In this document: positions 17,179 through 25,812 of the stretch, piece after piece
Position numbering within the stretch: the stretch's first letter is position 1
How the letters are laid out: each line of letters begins with the position of its first letter
NCBI RefSeq assembly: GCF_017464355.1
Contig: NZ_JAFUAG010000038.1
Span: forward strand, 1-64,000
From: Ruminococcus sp.
Lineage (GTDB): Bacteria; Bacillota; Clostridia; Oscillospirales; Ruminococcaceae
Reading direction: 5' to 3'
DNA: 64,000 bases
The notes under the pieces: generated by a model
What the model saw: only the letters and a program-made list of their open reading frames with translations
Databases searched by the model: none
Told to the model about the DNA's origin: nothing
Position numbers and translations under genes: made by a program

Positions 17179-19092
17179 TCAGCGATACACACCAGGATCT
17201 GAGCCGCTTTTTTTTATCTTCTCCGACCTCAGTGAAAGGGTCGAGCCCTCAACGGTCACACCCTCAGGAAGTTCTTCCTGACCGTCGTAAGGCTTGCTGA
17301 TAGTTTCTGCTGTCACAGCACTTACATCTGTGTCGTCGAGTTCTTCATTTGCAGGGAGGCTTCCGAGCCGAAATGTTTCTGCGAATACGCATCGTAGTTC
17401 AGCATGGCCTTTACAAGCGGTACTGCCTTTGCATATTCTTTATTCTCAGCAGCTCCTGCTATCAGCTGCTCCGCATATTCCCTGACAGTGTAGGTGTATT
17501 CCTCACCCGTGCGCTCCCCGTCAATTATCTGCGCTTTTATCTGCGAATTCATTTCCTTTGCAGATACATTGCACCTGAATGAATAGCAGGTCTTGCCGTT
17601 TACGGTCTTCTCCTTCGCTTCGCTGACAGGTACCTTCGCCGTCTTCCCGTTGGGCAGGGTAAATAGCATATACGCATCATCACTTGCAATGGCCGCAGGG
17701 TCAAGGTCCATTATGAAGTTAACACCTATGTTACCCATAAGGCTCAGCGAGCAGCCTGCAAGCACGTTCTCGGACGCATATTCCCATACTGCCTTTACAA
17801 CTGTGTCTTCTGTCACAGTGAAACTGTTATTGGGCAGATACTCTGTGTCACCTGAACTTCATATGGTCAGGGGCATCAAATTCAAAGAGGGGAAGTACAA
17901 ATTCATCTCCCTGTACCGCCTCGGCAGTTTCCTGCACACCCGTTCCGCCGTTTGCATCAAATGTCACGGTATATGTGGGAAGCTTCTCAAATACAGTAGC
18001 GATCTCAGCATTCGCCGCAGTCATCACCCTTCCAGCCGCTGAAACGCTCATACAGCTCAGTGTCTCCGACTGAAGTGGTCAGAATGTCTTCATCGCTCAG
18101 TGGGGGGAACATGAAGTTTCTGTCTCTGGGAATGAACATATTCATGAGTTCCACGCTGCTCTTGAAAGTGATAGCGACGATGCCGTTTTCTTATCCGCAT
18201 TCGCAGTTTCCGGTCTCTGCGTTTGCAGATGTGATCTTGTGTCCGCAATGCGAGCAGAACCAGGTGTGAGTATCATCGGTGATGTCCCGATAGTTCACTC
18301 CGCTTTCGGCGTGTGGGCAGTTGATAATGTGTATCTTCCGCGCGCTCCGACAAGTGCTGATGCGCTCGGTGTAAGGGTACGGGAGTAGTCTCTTCATTCT
18401 TATAAAGACAGCGGATACCGTCAACATGGAGCGTTCCCTCGTCGCTGCCGTCAGAACCGTAACCGATCGCCTGACCGCAGTTGCCGTTGAGAAAAGGATT
18501 CACGCTCACATTCACCGCCTCTAGAAAGGCCATATTCAGAGCCTGCACCGATACCTGCACCGTGTACGCCGCCCCGGGCAGTGACTGAGCCCGAGTGGAT
18601 ATTTATGATGCCGTTGAAATACTCGTCACTGCCGCCGATAGCTGCATAGCCCTTGTCTGCATTTGCGATGAGCGTTCCGTCGGTCTCACTTTCTCCGTAG
18701 ATGTTCAGCGTGCCGACATAGGTCGGATCAGTGTTTCCGTCACGTCTTGCGACCTCGATGTCCTTTTTAAAATTCGCGGTCACGCCGTCCTTGATAATCA
18801 GGTTCACGGTCTTATGTCTGCGGACTTTCAATCTGCTGTTGTCCTTCGGGTCGTAGTCGAATGTGCCGTTGAATATACGAGCATCTTCCGAAATTGCAAC
18901 CGTCTCTCCTGTTACAGTCTTTGTTTTATCATTCCATGTGGTGTTCCGGTATGTTCACAGTGACGACTCCGCGCTTGCACTTATGACAGAACTGTTGAAC
19001 AGCTGTGCCAGCGGCTGTGCAGGCGCACTTCCTGCTGCCAGCAGCAAAGCCGCCGCAGCAGAAAGTGTTCTCATGAGAAATTTGCCTTTCAT
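17179..19092 (-). pseudogene. Secreted surface protein with InlB-type repeat, multiply frameshifted
   Basis: The gene starts at ATG 19092 after GGGAGGTAAG with a good signal peptide (MKGKFLMRTLSAAAALLLAAG), but stops after SAESSL. Homologous-looking sequence then continues in other frames: a beta-helix-like segment (LNIYGESETDGTLIAN, 18.6-18.8 kb), a zinc-ribbon-like piece (WFCSHCGHKITSAN, about 18.2 kb), an InlB B-repeat (YTVTFDANGGTGV, about 17.95 kb), and a C-terminal region (17.3-17.8 kb). A last frameshift near 17.36 kb separates that region from the true end (SKPYDGQEELPEGV). At least four frame changes are needed. The intact ancestor was probably an exported, cell-surface protein of several hundred residues. 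Confidence 0.7.
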
Positions 19093-19219
19093 ATCTTACC
19101 TCCCTACGGAGCGGATCTTCCGCCAAACATTTTACCCTGACGGAACATGGTCGTTACACTGTGTGAGCGATCTATAAGTTTTAGTATATTACATTTTTGC
19201 CGAATTGTGAATAGCGGTG

Positions 19220-19384
19220 TTAATTTTTAAGCATTTGTACCACTTTGGCCAAAAGCTCACCGATGTCCCTGCACTTGCTGACGCTTTGATAATGAAATTT
19301 GTTTCCCATAGATGTTCTGTCTGTTATCTTTTCAAAGAAGACAGGCGTTTCTGTCGGCAAATTTGTTATGGTATCCGATACCAT
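19220..19384 (-). CDS. Small ORF of 54 residues, unknown
   Basis: A frame starting MVSDTITNLPTETPVFFEKI and ending LLAKVVQMLKN. Its composition is protein-like, but no ribosome site precedes the ATG, and a plus-strand frame in the same place also looks plausible. It could be a real small protein, a fragment or chance. Confidence 0.2.
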   Translation of the reverse strand: MVSDTITNLPTETPVFFEKITDRTSMGNKFHYQSVSKCRDIGELLAKVVQMLKN

Positions 19385-19430
19385 TCTGTATATCGTTTAT
19401 CTTGACGGAACGGGAAGTCATTTTTACACA

Positions 19431-19459
19431 TTGGCAATTTCAGAAATGTGTGATACAAT
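19431..19459 (+). promoter_or_regulatory. SigA promoter of the ArsR remnant
   Basis: TTGGCA (19431-19436), 17-base spacer, TACAAT (19454-19459), 31 bases before the ATG of the truncated regulator. Confidence 0.7.
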
Positions 19460-19489
19460 ATTTTCAGTACATCAGGGAGGGTGATAAAA

Positions 19490-19600
19490 ATGGACATAGA
19501 TATGATAGAGATGAGCAAGGCACTTTCCAACGAAATACGCTTAAATATCCCGTGCTGGCTCAAATCACCCGAGGGCAATTTCCCGCCCCGGGGCGGCTGA
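19490..19600 (+). pseudogene. ArsR-family regulator, only the first 36 residues left
   Basis: ATG 19490 follows GGGAGGGTGAT and a good promoter. The product, beginning MDIDMIEMSKALSNEIRLNI, is the dimerisation helix that opens ArsR-family proteins; the DNA-binding helices that should follow (usually another 60 residues) are missing and the frame ends at 19600. A further protein-like stretch without a start (19611-19736, RRNAVKVADDIIHETEKC) follows but does not look like ArsR. The region is decayed. Confidence 0.55.
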
Positions 19601-19715
19601 AAAGGAAATTTTTCAGGAGGGGTACGCTTTAAGGAGAAATGCCGTTAAAGTTGCAGACGACATTATCCACGAAACGGAAAAGTGTGTCCGTATCGGCTAT
19701 ATCCGTGGAAACAGG

Positions 19716-19755
19716 CAAATAAAAAGGGCCGCATGACCAACGGTGTCATGCGGCC
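19716..19755 (-). terminator. Terminator of ptsHI
   Basis: Perfect 11-base stem GGCCGCATGAC / GTCATGCGGCC followed, on the minus strand, by CTTTTTATTT; 45 bases after the ptsI stop. Confidence 0.85.
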
Positions 19756-19799
19756 TGAAAAAATTGAGAAGAAACTTCCGCGCTTAAGCGGTCTTTGGT

Positions 19800-21431
19800 T
19801 CAGTATGCGGTGCTGCTGCGGACAGCCTCACGCAGAGGAAGGATAAACGGGGCTGAAACGCTCAGCTCGTCGATACCCATTCTCAGAAACGTCTGCGTCA
19901 GCGAAGTATCTGCTGCAAGCTCGCCGCAGATACCGACCCATGTGTCATGCGCATGAGCATTCTTTGCCGTTAGCTCTATGAGCCTGAGAACTGCCTCGTG
20001 ATGAGGGTCTGCAAAAGCTTCAAGCGCGGGGTCCTGTCTGTCACAGGCAAGGGTGTACTGTGTCAGATCGTTGGTGCCTATGCTGAAAAAATCCACTATT
20101 TGCGCAAGAAGATCACTGATGACCGCGGCGGCGGGTGTTTCGACCATGATACCTATCTCCACGCTGTCGCTGTACGCAATGCCCTCCGCACTCAGCTCAC
20201 GCTTTACCTCCTCGCAGGCAGCAAGGCATTTCTCCACCTCGCTGACAGAGGTTATCATCGGGAACATTATCCCCAGCTGACCGTAAACAGAGGCACGGTA
20301 GAGGGCACGAAGCTGTGTACGGAACAGCTCGGGTCTGGTCAGAGAGAGCCTGACCGCCCGCAGACCGAGTGCGGGGTTATCCTCATGTTTCAGCCCGAAG
20401 TAGTCTATCTGCTTGTCGGCGCCGATATCCAGGGTGCGGATAATTACCTGCCTGCCTTCCATGCGTGTAAGCACATCTTTATATGCGTCAAACTGCTGTT
20501 CCTCGGTGGGGCAGTCGGATCGCTCCAGATACAAAAATTCCGAACGGAACAGCCCGATACCGCCTGCATCATTTTCGAGCGCAGCATCTACGCCGTCAGG
20601 GCCGCCGATATTTGCGTATATCCGTATCTCACGGCCGTCCTTTGTGATATTCGGTCTGCCTTTCAGCTCCGAAAGGCTCTTTGCACGGCAGTAGTCCTCC
20701 TCCTGTCTTGCACGGTAGAACTGTTCTGTTTCTGTGTCGGGATCGAGGATAAGATCGCCCGTATGCCCGTCAACAATGAGCATATCGCCGTCCTTAACTG
20801 CGGAAAGGAATTCTTCCCCAGCACCTATCACCGCAGGGATATCCATATTTCTCGCAAGTATCGCCGTGTGAGAATTCGAGGAACCGAATGCGGTCACGAA
20901 AGCCACGACCAGGCTTTTGTCAAGTGAAACGGTCTCGCTGGGCGCAAGGTCATCGGCACAGAGAATGTGCATATCACTGCCTGCGTCGCCCGTCTCGCTG
21001 CTGCCTGTCAGACAGGAGATCAGACGGTTCGAGATATCCTTGACATCTGCCGCCCTTGCCTGCATATAGTCATCGTCCATGGAAGCAAACATCTCTGAAA
21101 ACTCATTTCCCGCCGTCAAGACCGCATATTCCGCAGTGGCCTGCTCTGTCCGTATCAGCGTTTCGATACGCTCGCTGTGATCCTCATCTTCCAGCATCAT
21201 CATGTGTATCTCAAAAATCTGAGCGTTTTCCTCGCCGACCTCGCTGCAGGCTTTTTCATATATCTCAGCAAGCTGCGCAGAAGCAAGTGCCTTTGCAGCG
21301 GCAAGCCGTTTCAGCTCCTGCTCGGGGTCCTCAGCCTTTTGCTGAGTGATATTTGTTCCCTGTCTGCTGAACACCGACACCCTGCCTATGGCGATAGCCC
21401 CGTAAACACCTTTTCCGCAGAACTTTTTCAT
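19800..21431 (-). CDS. ptsI: Phosphoenolpyruvate-protein phosphotransferase (PTS enzyme I)
   Basis: A 543-residue enzyme that takes phosphate from PEP and passes it to HPr, starting sugar uptake and phosphorylation. The phosphohistidine site is seen in GSSNSHTAILARNMDIPAV (near residue 188). The C-terminal PEP-binding barrel has IRTLDIGADKQ, the GLRAVRLSLTRPELFRTQLR box, FFSIGTNDLTQY, and the Cys motif WVGICGELA. Length is slightly below the usual 570. It starts 17 bases after ptsH, with which it forms an operon ended by a strong terminator. Confidence 0.95.
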   Translation of the reverse strand: MKKFCGKGVYGAIAIGRVSVFSRQGTNITQQKAEDPEQELKRLAAAKALASAQLAEIYEKACSEVGEENAQIFEIHMMMLEDEDHSERIETLIRTEQATAEYAVLTAGNEFSEMFASMDDDYMQARAADVKDISNRLISCLTGSSETGDAGSDMHILCADDLAPSETVSLDKSLVVAFVTAFGSSNSHTAILARNMDIPAVIGAGEEFLSAVKDGDMLIVDGHTGDLILDPDTETEQFYRARQEEDYCRAKSLSELKGRPNITKDGREIRIYANIGGPDGVDAALENDAGGIGLFRSEFLYLERSDCPTEEQQFDAYKDVLTRMEGRQVIIRTLDIGADKQIDYFGLKHEDNPALGLRAVRLSLTRPELFRTQLRALYRASVYGQLGIMFPMITSVSEVEKCLAACEEVKRELSAEGIAYSDSVEIGIMVETPAAAVISDLLAQIVDFFSIGTNDLTQYTLACDRQDPALEAFADPHHEAVLRLIELTAKNAHAHDTWVGICGELAADTSLTQTFLRMGIDELSVSAPFILPLREAVRSSTAY

Positions 21432-21448
21432 GATCGCAGTCCCTCAGC

Positions 21449-21709
21449 TTACAGGTTTTCAGACATGAATTTCATAACTGCCTCAGCAGCAGCGTCCTCA
21501 TCGGGTCCTTCTGCTGTAAAGGTAACGGTATCTCCGCACTTTACACCAAGCCCCATAAGCATCATGAGCTTGGTCACCTCAACGCTTTTTTCACCCTTTG
21601 TTATAGTGATCTTTGTGCCTGCAAAGCCCTTTGCAAGCTTTGCAAGAAGTCCTGCAGGTCTTGCGTGTATGCCTACTTTGTCCTGTATTGTATACTGAAA
21701 TGTTTTCAT
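21449..21709 (-). CDS. ptsH: PTS phosphocarrier protein HPr
   Basis: An 86-residue phosphocarrier. The phospho-site His15 is in GIHARPAG. The region that in Bacillus HPr carries regulatory Ser46 (KSIMGVMSLG) here reads TKLMMLMGLG: aligned through the following M-x-L-G motif, Ser46 is replaced by Lys (position 47 here). Phosphorylation by HPr kinase, which drives CcpA-dependent catabolite control in many Firmicutes, should therefore not occur at this site. First gene of ptsHI, with its own promoter. Confidence 0.95.
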   Translation of the reverse strand: MKTFQYTIQDKVGIHARPAGLLAKLAKGFAGTKITITKGEKSVEVTKLMMLMGLGVKCGDTVTFTAEGPDEDAAAEAVMKFMSENL

Positions 21710-21769
21710 GATCGCTCGTTCCTTTCACATGATCTATTGATTTGGCGAACATATGACTTCGCTTTAACT

Positions 21770-21798
21770 ATTATAACATATTATTCATAAAAATGCAA
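21770..21798 (-). promoter_or_regulatory. Promoter of ptsHI
   Basis: On the minus strand TTGCAT (21798-21793), 17-base spacer, TATAAT (21775-21770), about 60 bases before the ptsH start. Confidence 0.7.
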
Positions 21799-21861
21799 TG
21801 GAAGCATTGAAAAAATGTCCTGAGGTGTTTAGTGAAAACCAAAGCGATCCGTATCAACACA

Positions 21862-21900
21862 TAAAAAGATCGCCCGACCATGTATGAGGTACGGGCGATC
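21862..21900 (-). terminator. Terminator of the EIICBA gene
   Basis: Stem GATCGCCCG / CGGGCGATC with a 15-base loop, followed on the minus strand by TTTTTAT; 72 bases after the stop codon. Confidence 0.8.
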
Positions 21901-21971
21901 TCGTTTATTATACTTTATGCTGTTTATTGCTGCATAGGTTTGATTTACGGAACCGGGGCTCTGTTATACGC

Positions 21972-23969
21972 TTATTTTGTCAGACACTGTACATCCTCAA
22001 TATCATCGCTGTTGGTCAGCATAACGGCAACGATATCGCTGTAGCCTGCATTTCTGATAGCCTCGCGGCTGAAACGGAGCAGCGGCTGACCTGCCTGCAC
22101 GGTGTCTCCCTCATTCACGAGGCAGGTAAATCCCTCACCGTTCATCTTGACCGTATCTATACCGACGTGTATCAGCAGTTCCATGCCGTTTGCTTCAAGT
22201 GCAATGGCGTGCTGTGTATCGGTGATGTTGATAACAGTTCCGTCGAAAGGTGCTACAGCCGTGTCGTCCTCAGGGCATATGCCGACACCCATTCCGAGAA
22301 TGCCCGAATTAAAGGTATCATCGGGTATCTCCTCCATAGGTATCACCCTGCCCCTGACGGGCTGAAGCACGGTGCCCGCATCGCAGCGTATAACTTCGGC
22401 AGAGGGAAGTTCAAACTCTTCCGCAGGTTTGCTGTCTGTCTTCGGTCTTGCTTCTGCTGACGTAGTTTCCTCAGCACTGGAGCCCTTAGCCGCCGCTTTC
22501 AGCGCATCTGCAACGCTTTGCACATTAAGTCCTATGACGACCTGCAAGCCGTTTTTGCCTATTTTCATTATACCCTTTGCGCCTGCGGCTTTGATCTCGC
22601 TCTCGGTGATATTTTCCATATCCGCTATCTCAAGGCGAAGTCTGGTGATACAGTTATCTATCAGCGTCAGATTAGTGCTGCCGCCCAGACCCCGAAGCAG
22701 CCGTGCGATATCAACACCTGCAACAACGAGGGAACCAGCCAAAGACGGCCCTGCGGATACCGTTTCTTCATCATCGCTGCCTGGAGTTTTGATCTTGAAA
22801 ACAGTTATCATCACCCTGAAAACGAGATAAAACACGATAAACGCAGCGGCACCCAGGGGCAGTATCATCCAGGTATTTTCCGCAGCGGGAAGCGATGACG
22901 AGAATACCAGGTCTGTCACGCCGCCTGAGAATGCAAATCCTGCACGGAAACCGAAGATCGCTGCGAGAAATGCAAATATACCATACAGCAGGGCGTAGAC
23001 AACGTAAAGCTCGGGTGCTGCGAACATAAACGCAAACTCAAAGGGCTCGGTCACACCGCAGACAAATGAACATATAGCGCCTGAGAGCAGGATACTCATG
23101 CTGCGCTTACGCTTTTCTTTCGGTGTGCAGTGGATCATGGCCAGCGACGCTGCAGGCACGCCGAACATCATGCTCGGGAAAAAGCCCGACATATAAATAC
23201 CAAGGGGCCATGAAACGTCCGCAGAGGTCTCGCCTGCCCAGTAGTGGGTGAGATCGCCCATGCCGATAGTATCGAACCAGAATACATTATTAAGTGCATG
23301 GTGCAGACCGAAAGGCAGCAGCAGGCGGTTGAGAAATGCGTATATGCCTGCGCCGAGGGAACCCATGCTGCTTATGGCTTTTCCGAGGGAAACAAGCCCG
23401 CCGAAGAACATGGGCCAGACCAGGAAAAGCAGTGCGGCTGTCACGGAAGATATTATCCCCGAAACGATGACCGTAGAACGTTTTCCGCTGAAAAAGCCCA
23501 GCCACTCGGGCAGTTTGGTATCTTTGAAACGGTTATAGCAGAAAGCACCGATGTTGCCCGCTATGATACCGATACACGGGTTTTCTATCTTGGAAAATGC
23601 CAGCAGTGCCGTCTGATCGCTGGCCAGGGACGGCATAAGCTTCACCGCATTATCAGGGTTCAGCAGAGATGTTATCATCAGCCACGATACAAGCGAAGCC
23701 AGGGCGGCCGTTCCGTCATTCTCCTTTGCCAGGCCGACACCGATACCTACTGCAAACAGCAGCGCGATATGGTCGATGATAGCGCCGCCCGCTTTGACCA
23801 TGAAAAGACCGATCACCTTGACTACGCCTGTGACCTCGCCGCCCTGCATAGTTGCGGGGCAAAGCATATAGCCAATGCCCATAAGCAGACCGCACAGCGG
23901 CAGACAGGCTACGGGCAGCATGATCGCTTTTCCGAGTCGCTGCAGATATTGCATAACTTTCACTCTCAT
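21972..23969 (-). CDS. PTS glucose/N-acetylglucosamine transporter EIICBA
   Basis: About 665 residues, starting at ATG 23969 nine bases after GAGGAGG. Order of domains is EIIC, EIIB, EIIA. The membrane EIIC domain (about 1-390) contains LPFGLHHALNN and GVTEPFEF, the sugar-binding Glu motif of the glucose superfamily. EIIB has the phospho-Cys in LTLIDNCITRLRLE (near 445). EIIA has the phospho-His in MELLIHVGIDTVKMNG (near 590) and PFDGTV. It imports and phosphorylates glucose or GlcNAc; which one is not certain. No antiterminator-type regulator gene is nearby. It faces away from the metallophosphoesterase gene. Confidence 0.9.
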   Translation of the reverse strand: MRVKVMQYLQRLGKAIMLPVACLPLCGLLMGIGYMLCPATMQGGEVTGVVKVIGLFMVKAGGAIIDHIALLFAVGIGVGLAKENDGTAALASLVSWLMITSLLNPDNAVKLMPSLASDQTALLAFSKIENPCIGIIAGNIGAFCYNRFKDTKLPEWLGFFSGKRSTVIVSGIISSVTAALLFLVWPMFFGGLVSLGKAISSMGSLGAGIYAFLNRLLLPFGLHHALNNVFWFDTIGMGDLTHYWAGETSADVSWPLGIYMSGFFPSMMFGVPAASLAMIHCTPKEKRKRSMSILLSGAICSFVCGVTEPFEFAFMFAAPELYVVYALLYGIFAFLAAIFGFRAGFAFSGGVTDLVFSSSLPAAENTWMILPLGAAAFIVFYLVFRVMITVFKIKTPGSDDEETVSAGPSLAGSLVVAGVDIARLLRGLGGSTNLTLIDNCITRLRLEIADMENITESEIKAAGAKGIMKIGKNGLQVVIGLNVQSVADALKAAAKGSSAEETTSAEARPKTDSKPAEEFELPSAEVIRCDAGTVLQPVRGRVIPMEEIPDDTFNSGILGMGVGICPEDDTAVAPFDGTVINITDTQHAIALEANGMELLIHVGIDTVKMNGEGFTCLVNEGDTVQAGQPLLRFSREAIRNAGYSDIVAVMLTNSDDIEDVQCLTK

Positions 23970-24020
23970 AAGCAAAACCTCCTCAGTTGTGATCGAATGC
24001 TACATCTTAAATTTGCATAT

Positions 24021-24049
24021 ATTGTATCACATATCCGACATTTCGTCAA
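24021..24049 (-). promoter_or_regulatory. Promoter of the EIICBA gene
   Basis: Minus strand TTGACG (24049-24044), 17-base spacer, TACAAT (24026-24021). Confidence 0.75.
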
Positions 24050-24197
24050 GTTGAGCGCGCAGATACGGCATATCTGGAATATTATGCCAGCACACTGTAG
24101 CAATATGCAGAGGCTGAGAGAGTTATCACCGAATTTCGGCAATGCGCAGCACAAATGATATTTCCACAGTATACTTTCAACAGAATTCAGATCATAC

Positions 24198-24226
24198 TTG
24201 ACATATCCCTATCTGTATGATATTAT
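24198..24226 (+). promoter_or_regulatory. SigA promoter before the zinc-ribbon frame and metallophosphoesterase
   Basis: TTGACA (24198-24203), 17-base spacer, TATTAT (24221-24226). It should drive the small frame at 24257 and probably the phosphoesterase at 24441. Confidence 0.75.
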
Positions 24227-24256
24227 GGACTTGATGACCGAGGCGGGGGTGATAAG

Positions 24257-24376
24257 GTTTATAAACACACCTGTCAGCTCTGTGGAAAGACCTGCACGGT
24301 CATAACAGGCTCTCAGAAATACTGCAAGGAGTGCAGTGATCGGTTTTTTCTATCGGATATCAAATATTTCAATTAG
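24257..24376 (+). CDS. Possible small zinc-ribbon peptide without a clear start codon
   Basis: The frame reads 39 residues with two Cys pairs (HTCQLCGKTC and KYCKECSDRF), spaced as in a zinc ribbon, and ends at TAG 24374-24376. It lies 31 bases after a strong promoter. The frame is open back to about 24220 but contains no ATG, GTG or TTG in frame; GTG 24249 is out of frame by one. Either a frameshift has broken the start or translation starts in an unusual way. The Cys spacing makes chance unlikely. Confidence 0.4.
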   Translation, partial: VYKHTCQLCGKTCTVITGSQKYCKECSDRFFLSDIKYFN

Positions 24377-24440
24377 ACTTACAACGTTTTGTGTGCAATG
24401 ATTTTTACACACAAAGTGTTGATTTTCACGAGGTGATAAA

Positions 24441-25550
24441 ATGACAAGACAAGCAAGTATAATGTGGCTGATAATTCTTGGTGCGGCAGTGGCTGCACTG
24501 GTGGCAGGTGCCATATATATGGTCATAGCCGTTGGGCGCTTTGGGGGTATAAAGGCGCTTTCAGGGGACAAAAAGTGGCTCAGGAACCTGATCTCATTTG
24601 CGTGTATAGCCGCAGTTTTCCTGATAGTATCCATATCGCTTTCCCCCGTAAATGCGGCGGTGGTCTTTCTTCACGAGGTATTGTTCTTCCTGGCCTTCGG
24701 CGGGATAATGCGGATAGTCGGACACTTCACGGGGAAGGAAACAGCGGTCTATTGGCAGTGGTGGCTGGCCATAGGCACATCGGTCATCTACCTTGCTGTC
24801 GGATATTATCTGCTCCACCACGTCTGGCAGACTGATTACAGCCTGAAAAGCGAAAAGCCCGTCAGCCTGAAAATAGCCATGTTCGCTGACAGCCACATAG
24901 GCACGACCTTTGACGGCGAGGGCTTTGCAGAGCATATGAAGACCATCGAGGCACAGCACCCCGATATAGTCCTTCTTCCGGGAGATTTTGTTGATGACGG
25001 CTCCAAGAAGGCAGATATGCTGAGAGCCTGCGAAGCCCTGGGCAAAATGAATGTCAAATACGGGGTGTGGTACTCCTACGGAAATCACGACGAGGGTTTG
25101 ATGAACAGCCGTGATTTCACTGCGGCGGAGCTTGAACAGGCTCTGCGTGACAACGGCATACACATTCTATCGGACGAATATGAACTGGTGGACGACAGCT
25201 TCTATGTGGTCGGCAGAAAGGACAGCTCTCTCGGTGAACGCAAGAACATGGACGAGCTTCTGGAGGGCGTTGATACAAGCAAATACATCATCGTACTCGA
25301 TCACGAGCCCAATGATTACGACAACGAAGCGGCTTCCTCTGCTGACCTTGTAGTTTCGGGACACACCCACGGCGGGCAGCTTTTCCCTGTGACCTATGTG
25401 GGAGAATTGTTCGGCATAAACGACCGAACCTACGGTTATGAAAACAGGAATGGCACCGATTTTATCGTGACCTCGGGAATTTCCGACTGGGAGATACAGT
25501 TCAAGACAGGCACGAAGTCTGAGTATGTTATCGCTGATGTTAACAGATGA
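24441..25550 (+). CDS. Membrane-anchored calcineurin-like metallophosphoesterase
   Basis: A 369-residue protein with GAGGTG before its ATG. Four N-terminal membrane spans (to about residue 130) precede the catalytic domain, which has every metal-binding motif of the YkuE-like family: FADSHIG, LLPGDFVDD, YGNHDEG, LDHEP and SGHTHGGQLFP. The domain should face outside the membrane. Such enzymes hydrolyse phosphodiesters or phosphomonoesters, possibly in envelope lipid metabolism; the substrate here is unknown. Single gene closed by a strong terminator. Confidence 0.85.
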   Translation: MTRQASIMWLIILGAAVAALVAGAIYMVIAVGRFGGIKALSGDKKWLRNLISFACIAAVFLIVSISLSPVNAAVVFLHEVLFFLAFGGIMRIVGHFTGKETAVYWQWWLAIGTSVIYLAVGYYLLHHVWQTDYSLKSEKPVSLKIAMFADSHIGTTFDGEGFAEHMKTIEAQHPDIVLLPGDFVDDGSKKADMLRACEALGKMNVKYGVWYSYGNHDEGLMNSRDFTAAELEQALRDNGIHILSDEYELVDDSFYVVGRKDSSLGERKNMDELLEGVDTSKYIIVLDHEPNDYDNEAASSADLVVSGHTHGGQLFPVTYVGELFGINDRTYGYENRNGTDFIVTSGISDWEIQFKTGTKSEYVIADVNR

Positions 25551-25639
25551 CCTTGCCATTATCCCGTTTTGGGTGTGTATCAGATAGTAAGTATGACAGA
25601 AATTACCGTACTAAAATCAAATATCGCGTATACACCACA

Positions 25640-25679
25640 AAAAAGTCTGACACAGAAAAGATACTGTGTCAGACTTTTT
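25640..25679. terminator. Strong bidirectional terminator
   Basis: Perfect 16-base stem AAAAAGTCTGACACAG / CTGTGTCAGACTTTTT with an 8-base loop, 90 bases after the phosphoesterase stop. Confidence 0.85.
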
Positions 25680-25812
25680 ATCATACTCAACTAAGAAGCA
25701 GAAGTATTATCTGTTTCACTGTTTTGATGTTTATTGCTGATGATACAGAGCGGCTGTTCTTTCGTATCGTTCAGTAATACACAGCAGGAACGGTATCTAT
25801 CATGCTGATATA

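Noticed and set aside
19611-19736. Protein-like stretch RRNAVKVADDIIHETEKC after the ArsR stump
   Set aside because: No start codon and no recognised family; mentioned with the ArsR remnant but not given its own feature.
23244-24158. 304-residue plus-strand ORF opposite the EIICBA gene
   Set aside because: Composition (Gln, His, Arg-rich) and full overlap with a real gene mark it as a shadow.
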